DNA of 64,000 nucleotides from Ruegeria pomeroyi (GCF_021405525.1 NZ_JAGQAG010000004.1:248001-312000), one strand, 5' to 3'. Counted from the stretch's first letter, positions 43,315 through 52,338 are shown. Made by a program: numbers and translations. Notes: a model not told the origin generated them from the letters alone.

Positions 43315-44316
43315 TCAGTTTACGGGCAGTATATCCGGGAACACCCAACTGCCATCAAGAACCTCGGCGCGCGGCTCATAGAGCCGGACCGTGTAGTTCC
43401 AACCCGACGTGACGGGGATGCAGTTGATACGCCCGTCCTCGCAGGCCCCAAAGTGAATGGTATAGGAGCCATCTGCGTTCGGCGTGGCGGAGGTGTTGTT
43501 GTAGCTGTTCCGCCCTAGATCGTTGGGCGCGAGGAAGCCGTCAGCGTCGTAAACGGTGATCGACCAAAACGCGTCCACCGGCACGTCCTGAAGCGTTACG
43601 GCGTGGGGGGTCTCACCGTCATTCTTGTCGACGGCGTCGACAAAGGCACTGGCCGTCGTGGCCGGCTGCCCTGCCCAGCCCGCCATCCCGATCAGATGGC
43701 CCAGCGGGTCCACCTCGTCGCGACGTCCAAAGGCGATGCTGGCATCGAGGCCAACGGCAGCGGCGAGGTCGCTAATCGCCTTACGCGCGTCAGCAAGGGC
43801 TTCGAGATCCCAGTCTGGCGCCTCGAAGGGGCCGCTTCCTCCACCGTCGAGACGTATCCCGTCCTGCACGGCATGGGCGCGCGCGGCATCGTCGGGGTCG
43901 CCCGCGTCGACAAAGGTGCGGAACAGGAGCATCGCGAAACGGGTTCCGACCTCGTCCTCGGTCAGTTCATAGGCACCTGGTTCAGCGTAGGCGAAGTTGT
44001 AGTGGTCCTGGCTGATCACCAGCACGGATTGAAACCGTCCGTCGCCCTCGGGCAGCGTCACCGTCACCGGTTCGGACAGGTCGATGACGGCGGCCGAATA
44101 CAAGGTGTCCTGGTTGGGTCGGATGATCGGCTGCGGTTTGTCGGCGGCGGTTACTTCGCGCTCATGGGCAATCTCGCCGACGCTGGTCCCGTTGGACTGC
44201 ATGGTGAGCCGGAACATCGTATCGCTCTCGGCACGCATGAGGTTCTGAATCGTGATGTCCTCGGCGAGGACTGGTGCGGGTGCGCAGAGTGCAATGGCAA
44301 GAAGAAGATATCGCAT
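43315..44316 (-). CDS. DUF1254/DUF1214 domain exported protein 1
   Basis: 333 residues with a signal peptide (MRYLLLAIALCAPAPVLA). RPNQDTLYSAAVIDLSEPVTVTLPEG and SQDHYNFAYAEPGAYELT are DUF1254 features, and DAFWSITVYDADGFLAPNDLGRNSYNN is the DUF1214 signature. A Cys pair in GACEDGRINCIP near the C terminus is shared with the paralogue encoded just upstream. Its role is unknown; members are often found with sulfatases, phosphatases or outer-membrane channels. Confidence 0.87.
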   Translation of the reverse strand: MRYLLLAIALCAPAPVLAEDITIQNLMRAESDTMFRLTMQSNGTSVGEIAHEREVTAADKPQPIIRPNQDTLYSAAVIDLSEPVTVTLPEGDGRFQSVLVISQDHYNFAYAEPGAYELTEDEVGTRFAMLLFRTFVDAGDPDDAARAHAVQDGIRLDGGGSGPFEAPDWDLEALADARKAISDLAAAVGLDASIAFGRRDEVDPLGHLIGMAGWAGQPATTASAFVDAVDKNDGETPHAVTLQDVPVDAFWSITVYDADGFLAPNDLGRNSYNNTSATPNADGSYTIHFGACEDGRINCIPVTSGWNYTVRLYEPRAEVLDGSWVFPDILPVN

Positions 44317-44333
44317 AGACTTTGTCCTTTCTG

Positions 44334-45392
44334 TCAATTCGCCGGCTCGACGCCCGGAAAGGTCCAGCTTCCGTCCAGCACCTCCGGCGCCGCTCGATAG
44401 AGCCGCACGGTATATTGCCACCCCTCGACAAGCGGCAAGCAGTTCACGCGCCCATCCTCGCAGCCGCCCAGATGCACGGTCGTGCTGCCGTCTTCGTTGC
44501 GCGTCCCGCTGACGGAATTGACGACATAAGCGCCAAGGGCGTTCGGCGCGAAATAGCGGTTCGCATCATAGAGGCTGACCGACCAGAAATCCTTGACCGG
44601 GACCTCGGCAGGCACTTCGATCTTGTATTGCCCGACCGGCAGGTTCGGCGAGATCCCGAGATAAAGTGCCTCATCCTCTGGCAGACCTCCCCACCCCCCG
44701 GCCGTCCCGATGAAATGCCGCACCGGATCGACATCCTCCTTCTTGCCGAACATGTGGAAACTGTTCGGCAGGTAGGCGCCGACACCAACGGCGGCCTTAA
44801 CAAGCCCCATGTAGCTCTCTTCGTCATAGGGCGGTACGATGAAGGGCTCTGAAGAGGCGGCCTCGATCGACATCTTGTCCTGGATCGCATGGACGGCGGC
44901 CAAGTCCGCAGGGTCGGTCGCATCCAGCAGCACCCGCAGGTAGACGGCGACATAGGGCGTGTCGAACGTATCCATGTCGAGCGCATAGGTGCCGCCGCCG
45001 TGGAAGACCTTGTTGAGGTAGTGATCCTGGTTGATGACCATCGCCGACATGTAGCGGTCGCCGACATCGGGAAGAGTGAAAGTAGCGCCCTCGCTGATAT
45101 CGATGATCGCGGTGCTGTAGAGCGTATCCCGGTTCGCGCTGATGGTCGTCTGATTGTCGACGGGCATCATATCGCGGAAGTGGTAGAACCTGTTCACCCC
45201 TCTGGCGAGGGCAACATATTTGCCGAACTCGATGTCTGTCGCGGCACGGATGAAGTTGTCGACGTTAACCGGGATCTCGCGGGCGTCCACGAGGGCGTCG
45301 AGGTTGTCATCGGCGAACTGGGCCGAGGCGGGGGCGGCGCACAGGCTTGCGACAGCGGCCGCGATGGCAATGCTCTGAATTTGTTTCTTCAT
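44334..45392 (-). CDS. DUF1254/DUF1214 domain exported protein 2
   Basis: 352 residues with a signal peptide (SIAIAAAVASLCAAPASAQ). SANRDTLYSTAIIDISEGATFTLPDV, NQDHYLNKVFHGGGTY and KDFWSVSLYDANRYFAPNALGAYVVN parallel the neighbour protein, as does GGCEDGRVNCLP. The two genes are tandem paralogues, 17 bp apart, probably a duplication in which each copy has since diverged. Periplasmic, function unknown. Confidence 0.87.
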   Translation of the reverse strand: MKKQIQSIAIAAAVASLCAAPASAQFADDNLDALVDAREIPVNVDNFIRAATDIEFGKYVALARGVNRFYHFRDMMPVDNQTTISANRDTLYSTAIIDISEGATFTLPDVGDRYMSAMVINQDHYLNKVFHGGGTYALDMDTFDTPYVAVYLRVLLDATDPADLAAVHAIQDKMSIEAASSEPFIVPPYDEESYMGLVKAAVGVGAYLPNSFHMFGKKEDVDPVRHFIGTAGGWGGLPEDEALYLGISPNLPVGQYKIEVPAEVPVKDFWSVSLYDANRYFAPNALGAYVVNSVSGTRNEDGSTTVHLGGCEDGRVNCLPLVEGWQYTVRLYRAAPEVLDGSWTFPGVEPAN

Positions 45393-45437
45393 CGGATTTT
45401 CCTTCTCAGAAGTGTTTGGGCAGACATGCGCTTCCCG

Positions 45438-46226
45438 TCATCTTTGGAACACAAACTGGACCTGTAGGCGGAACCGCCAGCCCTTGGGCCCGCCGGCCGG
45501 GCTCTCAAGCCAATAGCCGGCGCCGGCCTGGAAATTTACGGGCCGCCCGGCAATGAGGGCGAGTTTCGAGACCGACGCGTTGATCGGCACCGACCAGGCG
45601 TCGGCCTTCCAGTCATAGGTTGACTCGCTCTGCAGAGAGAAGGTCCAGGCGTCTTCGGTCGAATAGGCGACGAAGGGCTGGAAGAAGGTGGCGCTGGTGG
45701 GCGTCGTGGGATTGCTTTCGACATCCCAAAGATGGTTGGCCAGGGCGCCATAGGTCCATGGGCCGGTCTGCTGCAGGGCGATGCCGGTGATGCCCGCCGC
45801 CCAGGTGTCCGTGGACACGTCGGACCCTGTCGGGATGCGGACAACGGGGCCGATTCCCCATGTCAGGTCCGTCTCGGTCGTTTGCGAATACCACGCGCTA
45901 AAGAGCACGTCGCCGATGCCGCTCTGTGACGTGCCGGGGATCACGTCCTCCTGCCAGACATAGGGGATGATCGTGCGCGTCACGATGTTCGCCCCATTGT
46001 CCAACGCAAAGGGGATCACCGGCTGCAGGTTCAGCGTCGTCCGGCTTCCCTGACCGGCGACGCCGATGTTCTGGTCATAGTTCAGCTGAAGCGGCACCGA
46101 GATGATGGCGGCCAGCGGGTTCGCAAGATCCTGCGCCAAATCAGCTGTGTCCTGCGCAGCGGCGGCAACGGGAAATAGCGTGCAGGCCGCGAGAAGACAG
46201 CGGCGCAAAAGCAGACACATAGACAT
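45438..46226 (-). CDS. Outer-membrane beta-barrel protein (transporter-like)
   Basis: About 262 residues with a signal peptide (RRCLLAACTLFPVAAAAQ), then alternating amphipathic strands with many aromatic residues, ending in FRLQVQFVFQR; the terminal aromatic-rich strand is typical of outer-membrane barrels. SVPLQLNYDQNIG, GIGDVLFSAWYSQ and TWGIGPVVRIPTGSD recall the family often called transporter or phenol-degradation MetA-like outer-membrane protein. Likely the channel for the operon's substrate. Confidence 0.75.
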   Translation of the reverse strand: MSMCLLLRRCLLAACTLFPVAAAAQDTADLAQDLANPLAAIISVPLQLNYDQNIGVAGQGSRTTLNLQPVIPFALDNGANIVTRTIIPYVWQEDVIPGTSQSGIGDVLFSAWYSQTTETDLTWGIGPVVRIPTGSDVSTDTWAAGITGIALQQTGPWTYGALANHLWDVESNPTTPTSATFFQPFVAYSTEDAWTFSLQSESTYDWKADAWSVPINASVSKLALIAGRPVNFQAGAGYWLESPAGGPKGWRFRLQVQFVFQR

Positions 46227-46270
46227 CAGATACGCCTTCAGGGAAGCGTTTTTCGGGTCAGGCAGGCCGG

Positions 46271-46651
46271 TCATCCATCAAAGGCCGCCATCGTGTTCTT
46301 CACGGCGTCATCCACAGCGCCGGCGAGAAGCCGACCGGGATCGTCGTCGCAGGCGTCTTCCAGTTCCTCGGTGAACTCATCCCTCAGACCGGCGCGCTTG
46401 TCTTCGTCGGGCACCAGGGCCAGCACGTCGATCTGACGGTTGTAGAGCGAGACCGCGACCATCAGGCGGACGATCCCAGCAACCGCCTCGTCATCGTCGG
46501 GATAGGTCTCCAACACGCTTTCGCAGCTGTGATGCATGTGCGGCATCGCCTCGTCGAGCATGAGTTCCATTGCCTCATCGGCCTGGGCTGAGCATGCGAG
46601 AGTGACAAGACAGGCGGTAACGACCGCATGTTTCAAAACAGAATTCGGCAT
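46271..46651 (-). CDS. Small exported protein, unrecognised
   Basis: 126 residues from MPNSVLKHAVVTACLVTLACSAQADEA, a signal peptide, then an acidic helical region with three Cys (two in the mature part: HHSCESVL and DACDDD, likely a disulfide). No family recognised. It sits between the glycine-zipper gene and the outer-membrane protein gene in an AraC-linked operon. Confidence 0.7.
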   Translation of the reverse strand: MPNSVLKHAVVTACLVTLACSAQADEAMELMLDEAMPHMHHSCESVLETYPDDDEAVAGIVRLMVAVSLYNRQIDVLALVPDEDKRAGLRDEFTEELEDACDDDPGRLLAGAVDDAVKNTMAAFDG

Positions 46652-46688
46652 TAAGAAGCTTCCTTGCTGGGCCAGTTCAGGCTGCAGT

Positions 46689-46895
46689 TTATTTCGTGGC
46701 GCCTGCGATGGCGCCGACAATCGCCCCGGTCTGGACAGCGCCGCTCCCCCCAACCAGAGCTCCGACGCCAGCTCCAATGAGCGCGCCGCCGATCGTGTTC
46801 TTGGTGCGCTGTCGCCCGGCATCCGCCGACATGGGCATTGCCATGAGCAAGGCCAAGGCAACGCCGAACGTTGCGATGAGGTTCTTTCGATTCAT
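46689..46895 (-). CDS. Small glycine-zipper exported protein
   Basis: About 68 residues: signal peptide (NLIATFGVALALLMAMPMSADA), then NTIGGALIGAGVGALVGGSGAVQTGAIVGAIAGATK, a glycine-zipper membrane motif. First gene of the operon and divergent from the araC-type regulator, with 146 bp between starts. Confidence 0.8.
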   Translation of the reverse strand: MNRKNLIATFGVALALLMAMPMSADAGRQRTKNTIGGALIGAGVGALVGGSGAVQTGAIVGAIAGATK

Positions 46896-47041
46896 ACCCA
46901 TTCCTCTTATCTCCTTCTTGCTTGGTGTTTCGCCCGTCAGCCGACCTTTCCGTCACCGGTCGGTCCTGCGAGAGGGTGGGACTCTATTTCAAGGAGAATC
47001 TTAACATTGTCCTACCGGTCATTTTCCGACAATGTCGAGGC

Positions 47042-48079
47042 ATGCAAAGAAATCTGGTGAACCTCATCGAAGTCGGTCACGTGATCGAATTGCTGGATCG
47101 CTACGCCCCTCGCGACATAGTCGACAGGGCGTTGCAGTCCGAGGGGCTTAACCGGGGTATGTTTCTGAAAGCTAAGGGTTTCTTGCCTTATGCATCCGAA
47201 GCCATCGTGGTCGAATCCGTTGCGCGTTCTATCGGCGACCGGCACCTGGGGGCGCGGCTTGGGCGCGACTTCGATTATGGGACCTATGGGGCCTATGCAA
47301 GCTACGTTTTGGGCGCCCCCGACCTGGCAACGGCACTTGACCGGGGACGGCGAGCGTTGTGCCTTACCCATCCTGGATCGAAGATCGTGCTTCGTGAAAC
47401 CCGCTCGCACCTCGTCGTAGGTCGTGATTCCCGCGAGTTTTCGGTGATCGGACACAGGCATCTCGACGAAGGCGCACTGTTCGTGATCGGCCATGTGGCG
47501 CGTTATTTCCTAGGCCCCGGTTGGCGACCTGACTGGGTCGAGCTCCCCGAGACCGATGCGGGTGAAGTAAAAGCTCTTGAAGAATTGACAGGGGCTCCGG
47601 TCCGCCTGGGATGCGCTGTGCCGGGCATCGCAATCCGAAGGTCCGACTTGGCCGCGCTCAATCCCGGGAGAGCCAGATCGGACCGCGACTTGTCGCTGGA
47701 GGAACTGGGAGCGCTTATGGGGGTCAAACCGGTTCAAACGATGCGAGAATCCGTCGGACAGATCATGGACATCATGCATCCTAACGTCATTCTATCGGAA
47801 GAAGCTGCGGCGCGCTTTCTGGCCGTTGGACCCAGAAGCTTGCAGCGCGCGCTGAAGACCGAAGGCGTGTCCTTCCGCAAGATTCGCGCGGAAGTGCTCC
47901 AGCGACGCGCGCTCGAACTCCTGCGCGAGACTGAATTGCCGATCGAGGCAATCGGCGCGCGCCTTGGATACGCCGAACCCAAGAGTTTCAGGCGTGCTTT
48001 CAAGCGCTGGGTCGGGGTGTCACCGATGCGATACCGGTCCGAAGGGGAGTTTCAGGAAAACAGGGAGTCAGGCGAATAG
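47042..48079 (+). CDS. AraC-family transcriptional regulator
   Basis: 345 residues from MQRNLVNLIEVGHV. The N-terminal half resembles the arabinose-binding-like domain of the OruR/ArgR type (AraC_binding_2), and the C-terminal half has two helix-turn-helix motifs: LSEEAAARFLAVGPRSLQRALKTEGVSFRKIR and PIEAIGARLGYAEPKSFRRAFKRWVGVSPMRYR. Divergent from the glycine-zipper/DUF1254 operon, its likely target. A few codons before RepC-like sequence begins. Confidence 0.92.
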   Translation: MQRNLVNLIEVGHVIELLDRYAPRDIVDRALQSEGLNRGMFLKAKGFLPYASEAIVVESVARSIGDRHLGARLGRDFDYGTYGAYASYVLGAPDLATALDRGRRALCLTHPGSKIVLRETRSHLVVGRDSREFSVIGHRHLDEGALFVIGHVARYFLGPGWRPDWVELPETDAGEVKALEELTGAPVRLGCAVPGIAIRRSDLAALNPGRARSDRDLSLEELGALMGVKPVQTMRESVGQIMDIMHPNVILSEEAAARFLAVGPRSLQRALKTEGVSFRKIRAEVLQRRALELLRETELPIEAIGARLGYAEPKSFRRAFKRWVGVSPMRYRSEGEFQENRESGE

Positions 48080-48091
48080 CTTGGTTTCACA

Positions 48092-48778
48092 TTGCCGGCG
48101 GCGCCCGGTTTTCGAAGCACAGGTAGATACAAACGTCCCTCTGAGATGGAGAACAACCGGCGGGATCGGATGTTTGTCCGCAAACAGATCCTAACAAAGC
48201 TCGCCCATTTGGAAGAGCATGATCCCAGCAACACATTTATCAACCATGCACGGAGAGCTCTACGCAGGAAACTGAGCCTTCCCGAATACCACGCGCTGCT
48301 CGCCGACACGGACAAAGAATGCCTGACTTTGCATACCCCAGATGACCCACCAGAAACTGTGGAATTGCCCGCCAATGACGGACAAACTGTCCGGCACCAA
48401 TCTATGTCTGAAGAAGAAAAAAAAGATTTAGATAGCAACATAGGCAATGAAGCTCTGAAACCAGACTTGCTAACCTCAGTTTGCGATCAAGCGACATCGT
48501 TCTCCACAGAGAGGCTTAGAAACTGGTTGGACATTGAAAACCATGCTCGAATTCTTGCACCCATGATGGGGATTCACCCAGATACATTCGAGAAAGCCAA
48601 GAATGCAGTAGAAGCTCAGAAAGCGTCATGCGCGATCTTCATCATGCTACAACTTGGACAACGCATCAGGGATTTTGGAGCGTATTTTCACAGTATCACC
48701 TTGGGCCAACGTCGAGACCAGTTTGATCCAGTGGTTTTGATCAAGCGTCTGTCCAAACCTGCTATGCAAACCGCTTAG
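48092..48778 (+). pseudogene. RepC replication initiator, C-terminal half
   Basis: About 200 codons. LRNWLDIENHARILAPMMGIHPDTFEKAKNAV, FIMLQLGQRIRDFGAYFHSITLGQRRDQFDPVVL matches the conserved end of RepC from repABC plasmids (W-D-x-x-x-A-x-x-x-x-PMMGI-x-P and later GxYxxSxT). The N-terminal winged-helix DNA-binding half is missing; full RepC is about 400 residues. The usable start may be MENNRRDRM at 48146. The start of the frame lies right after the araC-type gene, so this is a recombination join. Confidence 0.72.
48411..48450. other. AT-rich patch inside repC (possible origin remnant)
   Basis: About 40 bp dominated by A (GAAGAAGAAAAAAAAGATTT) within an otherwise balanced coding sequence. 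In repABC replicons the origin lies in an AT-rich part of the repC coding region, so this may be what is left of it. Confidence 0.35.
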
Positions 48779-48796
48779 TGTCCACCGCGGTGGACG
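48779..48796. repeat. Palindrome copy 1, TGTCCACC-GC-GGTGGACG
   Basis: Nearly perfect 18-bp dyad directly after the repC stop. A matching copy lies 133 bp downstream at 48912. Possibly a binding site for a replication, partition or TA protein. Confidence 0.75.
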
Positions 48797-48911
48797 TCTG
48801 GCCCGCAACCAGTCCAATGACGCGCGCGCTCTCCACGTGCATCAAAGCGACCGAGCCAAATTACACTAAGGCGATAACGCACGGTCAATCCGTGTTCCTC
48901 CGACCCGCTGA

Positions 48912-48929
48912 TGTCCACCCCGGTGGACA
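48912..48929. repeat. Palindrome copy 2, TGTCCACC-CC-GGTGGACA
   Basis: Arms identical to copy 1 over 7 bp with a different 2-bp centre; it ends 24 bp before the RES toxin gene. Confidence 0.75.
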
Positions 48930-48952
48930 GATCAGGCACCAAGTATCACAAC

Positions 48953-49465
48953 TCACATGCGTGACAGCCGCTCTTCGTCATCCACCACTTCCAAAGAACC
49001 GGTATTGTCAGTCCAGGCCCACAAAACGATGTTCAAGTCCGATGATGACGCGCCCTTCGCAAAACTCTGGATCAGAAGCCCCGCAAACCGGTCCGCTATG
49101 AGGGCGCGTGCTAAATCCTGTGTCGGCACAGGTTGGCCATCGAGCATCTTCATGCGCCATGCAGGGTCGGCAAGCATCGCCTCGGTCGCGTTATACCGGT
49201 CAAGTCCGTCCTGATCGCGGGTATCGAAAATAGGCCCAAGGTCGGCATTGTAGGACACCAGGATCGTGGGTTGCAGGCTGCCTACCTGGTTGGCTTCTCT
49301 GAGAGCGGTCGCGGGATCCAGCGAGGTGTAGAGGGCAGGGGTGCCCTTGGCATTAAAGCGCCCTCCATAGAGTTCGGCGCCTCGTCCGGACAGAGGTTCA
49401 CGCGCATAGACCGGGTTCAGGGCGCGATAGAGTGGCCCTGCGTAGCGCCCATCTTTCAGTTGCAT
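48953..49465 (-). CDS. RES-domain toxin (NAD+ glycohydrolase/phosphorylase type)
   Basis: 170 residues. LYRALNPVYAREPLSGRGAELYGGRFNAKGTPALYTSLDPATALREA contains the RES residues (Arg, GxRFN, YxSxxxxxAxxE). Characterised members deplete cellular NAD+. The ATG shares one base with the antitoxin stop (TGATG), so production is coupled. It is next to a RepC fragment, as expected for a plasmid-stabilising TA system. Confidence 0.92.
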   Translation of the reverse strand: MQLKDGRYAGPLYRALNPVYAREPLSGRGAELYGGRFNAKGTPALYTSLDPATALREANQVGSLQPTILVSYNADLGPIFDTRDQDGLDRYNATEAMLADPAWRMKMLDGQPVPTQDLARALIADRFAGLLIQSFAKGASSSDLNIVLWAWTDNTGSLEVVDDEERLSRM

Positions 49466-49815
49466 CAGGCAAAGACGCCCGCATCGACCGCATCGATGTA
49501 TTCCAGAACTTGCTGAGCTTTGCCTTCCTGAACCAGCTGCATGGCTGTTCGGCCATCAAAGCCGGGAAGGGGCTCTGACCGGTACCATGCATAGGCCATC
49601 AATTCCGAGCCGAAGCGGGGTTCGACTTTGTTCAGCACCTCTACCAATTCGCGCAGGCGGCGCTGCGTTTTGTCCGAACCGATGCGGGCTCGCCTCTGCA
49701 GCGCGTCCTTGCCCAAGCCGACGGTCAATGCGATCTCTTCTGCTGATGTGCGTAGTACCGCGGCGATCTTGCGCGGTTCGAATTGCCCGGCTTCAGCAAA
49801 GTTCGTGATGTGCAT
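49465..49815 (-). CDS. Xre/MbcA/ParS-type antitoxin of the RES-Xre pair
   Basis: 116 residues: an Xre-like HTH (RKIAAVLRTSAEEIALTVGLGKDALQRRARIG) and the C-terminal DUF2384 toxin-binding domain (GSELMAYAWYRSEPLPGFDGRTAMQLVQEGKAQQVLEYIDAVDAGVFA). It neutralises the RES toxin and represses its own operon. The TA promoter should lie in the AT-richer 100 bp upstream. Confidence 0.92.
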   Translation of the reverse strand: MHITNFAEAGQFEPRKIAAVLRTSAEEIALTVGLGKDALQRRARIGSDKTQRRLRELVEVLNKVEPRFGSELMAYAWYRSEPLPGFDGRTAMQLVQEGKAQQVLEYIDAVDAGVFA

Positions 49816-50275
49816 GATCTATGCTCCTACAGTGACATTGACGGTATATAGCGGCAATATTGCTGAAATTCAAGCTGTCAGGAGGTAATGTGACTTCTTT
49901 TCCCATGCTAATCCGTAACGCTGCATTGCTCTGAACGAAGCAAATCCTGATTTTTGGGCTTGAGAAGTCGCCGTTGGAGTGCTTTTGCCGATCGAGAACG
50001 TCAGATAAGTTATTGATAATATGAGAAAGACTTCAGCAGTCGGACCGGAGTTGCCGATATGGCTTGCCGATCTTGGATCGGAACCGCCACTTACTGCATG
50101 CAGTCACTGGGGTCCGCGGTGGTGTTGGACCCTCGGCCATTACCCCGGACCAGTTGGCTGGTGAAAAGGGAAAGTGGACTTCGGGTTTTTGTGACTGACG
50201 GATGAGGGACCTTGGGGTGCCTCGGACGGGTCCGGGCCGGGTTCCGGTCTGCCGTTCCGGATGAAGGGCATTCCC
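49816..50275. other. Intergenic region between TA and plasmid-type genes
   Basis: About 460 bp. The left part is AT-rich and likely holds the TA promoter. The right part, from about 50200, is the leader of the next gene and ends in GAAGGGCATTCCC. I see no further gene. Confidence 0.5.
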
Positions 50276-50746
50276 ATGCAAACAGGTGTCTTGCGCGCGC
50301 TGCGCGCGACCGCTGCCTCTTGGTGGCGGCATAGTGAGCTGCGCCGAACCGGCGAGAAGGAGCTGGCACGGCAGCTCGTGCGGACAGCCGTTCTCCGCGA
50401 TCTCGGCTATCTCAAGCAGGCCGCGTCATTGCCAAATGCTCATGTGATCTGCGGAGACGGTGGGACATTCCTCCATCTCGGGTGGACCACCGTCTCGAGT
50501 TTCGCGCCGATCGAGCGCTTTCCCTTGGCCGCTCTTGCGGTCGCACGAGGGACAACCTTCATCGACATTCGACCCGTCACCGATGTCATCGCTTTCGCGA
50601 CCCTGCCGCGGGTGACGCGGGACGGATCGCTCTGCCCTGAGCATTCGGGTGCCGGCAAGTGCGTCTCGCTGACCACCTACATCGACATAGTCGAAAAGCT
50701 CGGTGCCAAGATCGCCAACGATCCTCGACCCCGCCGGACAACCTGA
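50276..50746 (+). CDS. Hypothetical plasmid-type protein
   Basis: 156 residues starting MQTGVLRALRATAASWWRHSELRRTGEKELARQLVRTAVLRDLGYL. An extended version begins 5 codons earlier without a ribosome site. I do not recognise the domain. It lies 39 bp before the ardC fragment. In related elements, genes of this kind precede ardC, DUF736 and parB. Basic N-terminal helices suggest nucleic-acid binding, but that is only a guess. Confidence 0.6.
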   Translation: MQTGVLRALRATAASWWRHSELRRTGEKELARQLVRTAVLRDLGYLKQAASLPNAHVICGDGGTFLHLGWTTVSSFAPIERFPLAALAVARGTTFIDIRPVTDVIAFATLPRVTRDGSLCPEHSGAGKCVSLTTYIDIVEKLGAKIANDPRPRRTT

Positions 50747-50785
50747 TCCCCAAACTTCTTATTAACACACGAAAGGACGCCAGCC

Positions 50786-51417
50786 ATGGCCCGATCCCGC
50801 ACGCCCAAATTCGATGCCTCCGAGGTCATCACAAACGAAATCATCCGCATCATCGAGCGCGGCGTCCTGCCGTGGCGCAAGCCCTGGACGGCAGGTGGCA
50901 GTACTCGCCCGCTGCGCGTGGGCGGTGAACCCTACCAGGGCGTGAACAACTTCCTGCTGACGATGCGAACGGTGATGGCGGGCCACAGCTCGCCCTTCTG
51001 GATGACGTTGCCACAGGCCAATGCGTTGGATGCAAAGGTGCGCAAGGGCGAGAAGTCGTCTGTCGTCGTCTACTACGGACAAAGCCGGACGAACGCCGCC
51101 GATGATGACGACCGTAGCGACGGGGATTATAGCTTTGAGGATGCCCGCGTCTTTCGCTTTCAGAAATCCTACTGCGTGTTCAATGCCTGCCAGATCGAGG
51201 GCCTGCCCGACAGTTTCTTCCCAGATCCGGAGCCGGCACCCGAACATCCGCCGTCCGAGCCCATCCCGCATATGCAGGCGTTTTTCGACGCCATCGACAT
51301 CACGACCGTCTTCACTGGCACGGAAGCCTATTACCTGCCGCCCGTGGACAAGATATTCATGCCGTCGATTGCGCGGTTCGAGAACCCGCGGAACTTCTAC
51401 GGGGTCTGGGCGCATGC
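50786..51417 (+). pseudogene. ArdC-like antirestriction protein, cut at its zinc site
   Basis: About 210 codons. The N-terminal DUF1738 ssDNA-binding domain is complete: [50 protein letters not shown] and [14 protein letters not shown]. The zincin-like C-terminal domain begins with [15 protein letters not shown] and then reaches WAH, where the HExxH-type zinc motif should start, and is replaced by IS3 sequence (frame ends AVE-stop). The catalytic site is therefore lost. Other copies are known to protect incoming plasmid DNA from restriction. Confidence 0.88.
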
Positions 51418-52036
51418 CGTTGAATGACTCGATGAAGGCATTCTGCTGGGGCTTGCCCGGGTCGATGTAGTGCCAATCCACGCCGTTGTCGTTCGCCCAT
51501 TTCAGGATCGCCCGGCTGGTGAACTCTGTGCCATTGTCGCTGACAATGCTGGCAGGCTTGCCATAGAGACGCACAAGTGCATCCAACTCCCGCGCAACGC
51601 GGGCGCCCGAGATACTGGTGTCGGCCATCAGGCACAGGTTCTCGCGGCAGCAATCGTCGTTCACCGCCAGGATGCGGAACCTGCGCGAGGCACCGAACGT
51701 GTCGGAAAGGAAGTCCAGAGACCAGCGTTCGCCCGGCTTCAGAGCTTCTGGCATCGGTGTCCGCGAGCCACGCGCCCGTTTGCGGCCCCGTCGTCGCCTG
51801 ACGCCCAGTTTCTCCTCAGTGTAAAGCCGATACAGCTTCTTGTGGTTCATGATCATTCCCCTGCGCTCCAGCATCACACCGATCCGCCGGTAGCCAAACC
51901 GGCGGCGCTTGGCAGCGACGGCCTTCATCCCTGCCCTGATCTCAGGGTTATCCGGCGGGCGTTCGCGCCGGACGGTCTTTGGATCGACACCGATAAGTCG
52001 GCAGGCCCGGCGCTGCGAGATATCGTGATCCCGCAT
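51418..52036 (-). pseudogene. IS3 OrfB transposase, truncated after the catalytic Glu
   Basis: About 206 residues from [27 protein letters not shown]. The DDE residues are in [16 protein letters not shown] and AFIESFNG. After this the frame leaves the IS and runs antisense through ardC and the 50276 gene, which is why a longer open frame appears here. Native OrfB would be made by a programmed frameshift with OrfA. Confidence 0.88.
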
Positions 52037-52074
52037 CGCCCTCAGCGCTGCCTCTCGCCGCTCGTTCGGCGTCG

Positions 52075-52338
52075 TCAGCTCTTTCCCAGCAGATCCTTCA
52101 GAACAGCATTGTCCAGCATCGTATCGGCCAGCAGGCGTTTCAGCCTGGCGTTCTCATCTTCCATCGCCTTCAGCTTCGCGACGTCCGATACCTCCATGCC
52201 ACCATACTTCGATTTGTATTTGTAAAAGGTGCCCTGGCTGAGGCCGTGCTTGCGGCACACCTCGGCTGTCGGCATCCCGGCTTCCTGTTCCTTGATCATC
52301 CCGATGATCTGGGCTTCCGTGAAACGGCTCTTTCGCAT
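52075..52338 (-). CDS. IS3 OrfA, copy 2
   Basis: 87 residues, identical to the protein of copy 1. HTH ([29 protein letters not shown]) and coiled-coil tail. Stop KDLLGKS. Confidence 0.92.
   Translation of the reverse strand: MRKSRFTEAQIIGMIKEQEAGMPTAEVCRKHGLSQGTFYKYKSKYGGMEVSDVAKLKAMEDENARLKRLLADTMLDNAVLKDLLGKS

Noticed and set aside
48779-48929. repABC partition (parS) sites
   Set aside because: The arms TGTCCACC/GGTGGACA do not fit the GTT-type palindrome I know for repABC centromeres, so they are reported only as palindromes.
50762-52036. A 424-residue IS3 transposase
   Set aside because: Only the first 206 residues are OrfB. After IESFNG the frame runs antisense through the ardC fragment.
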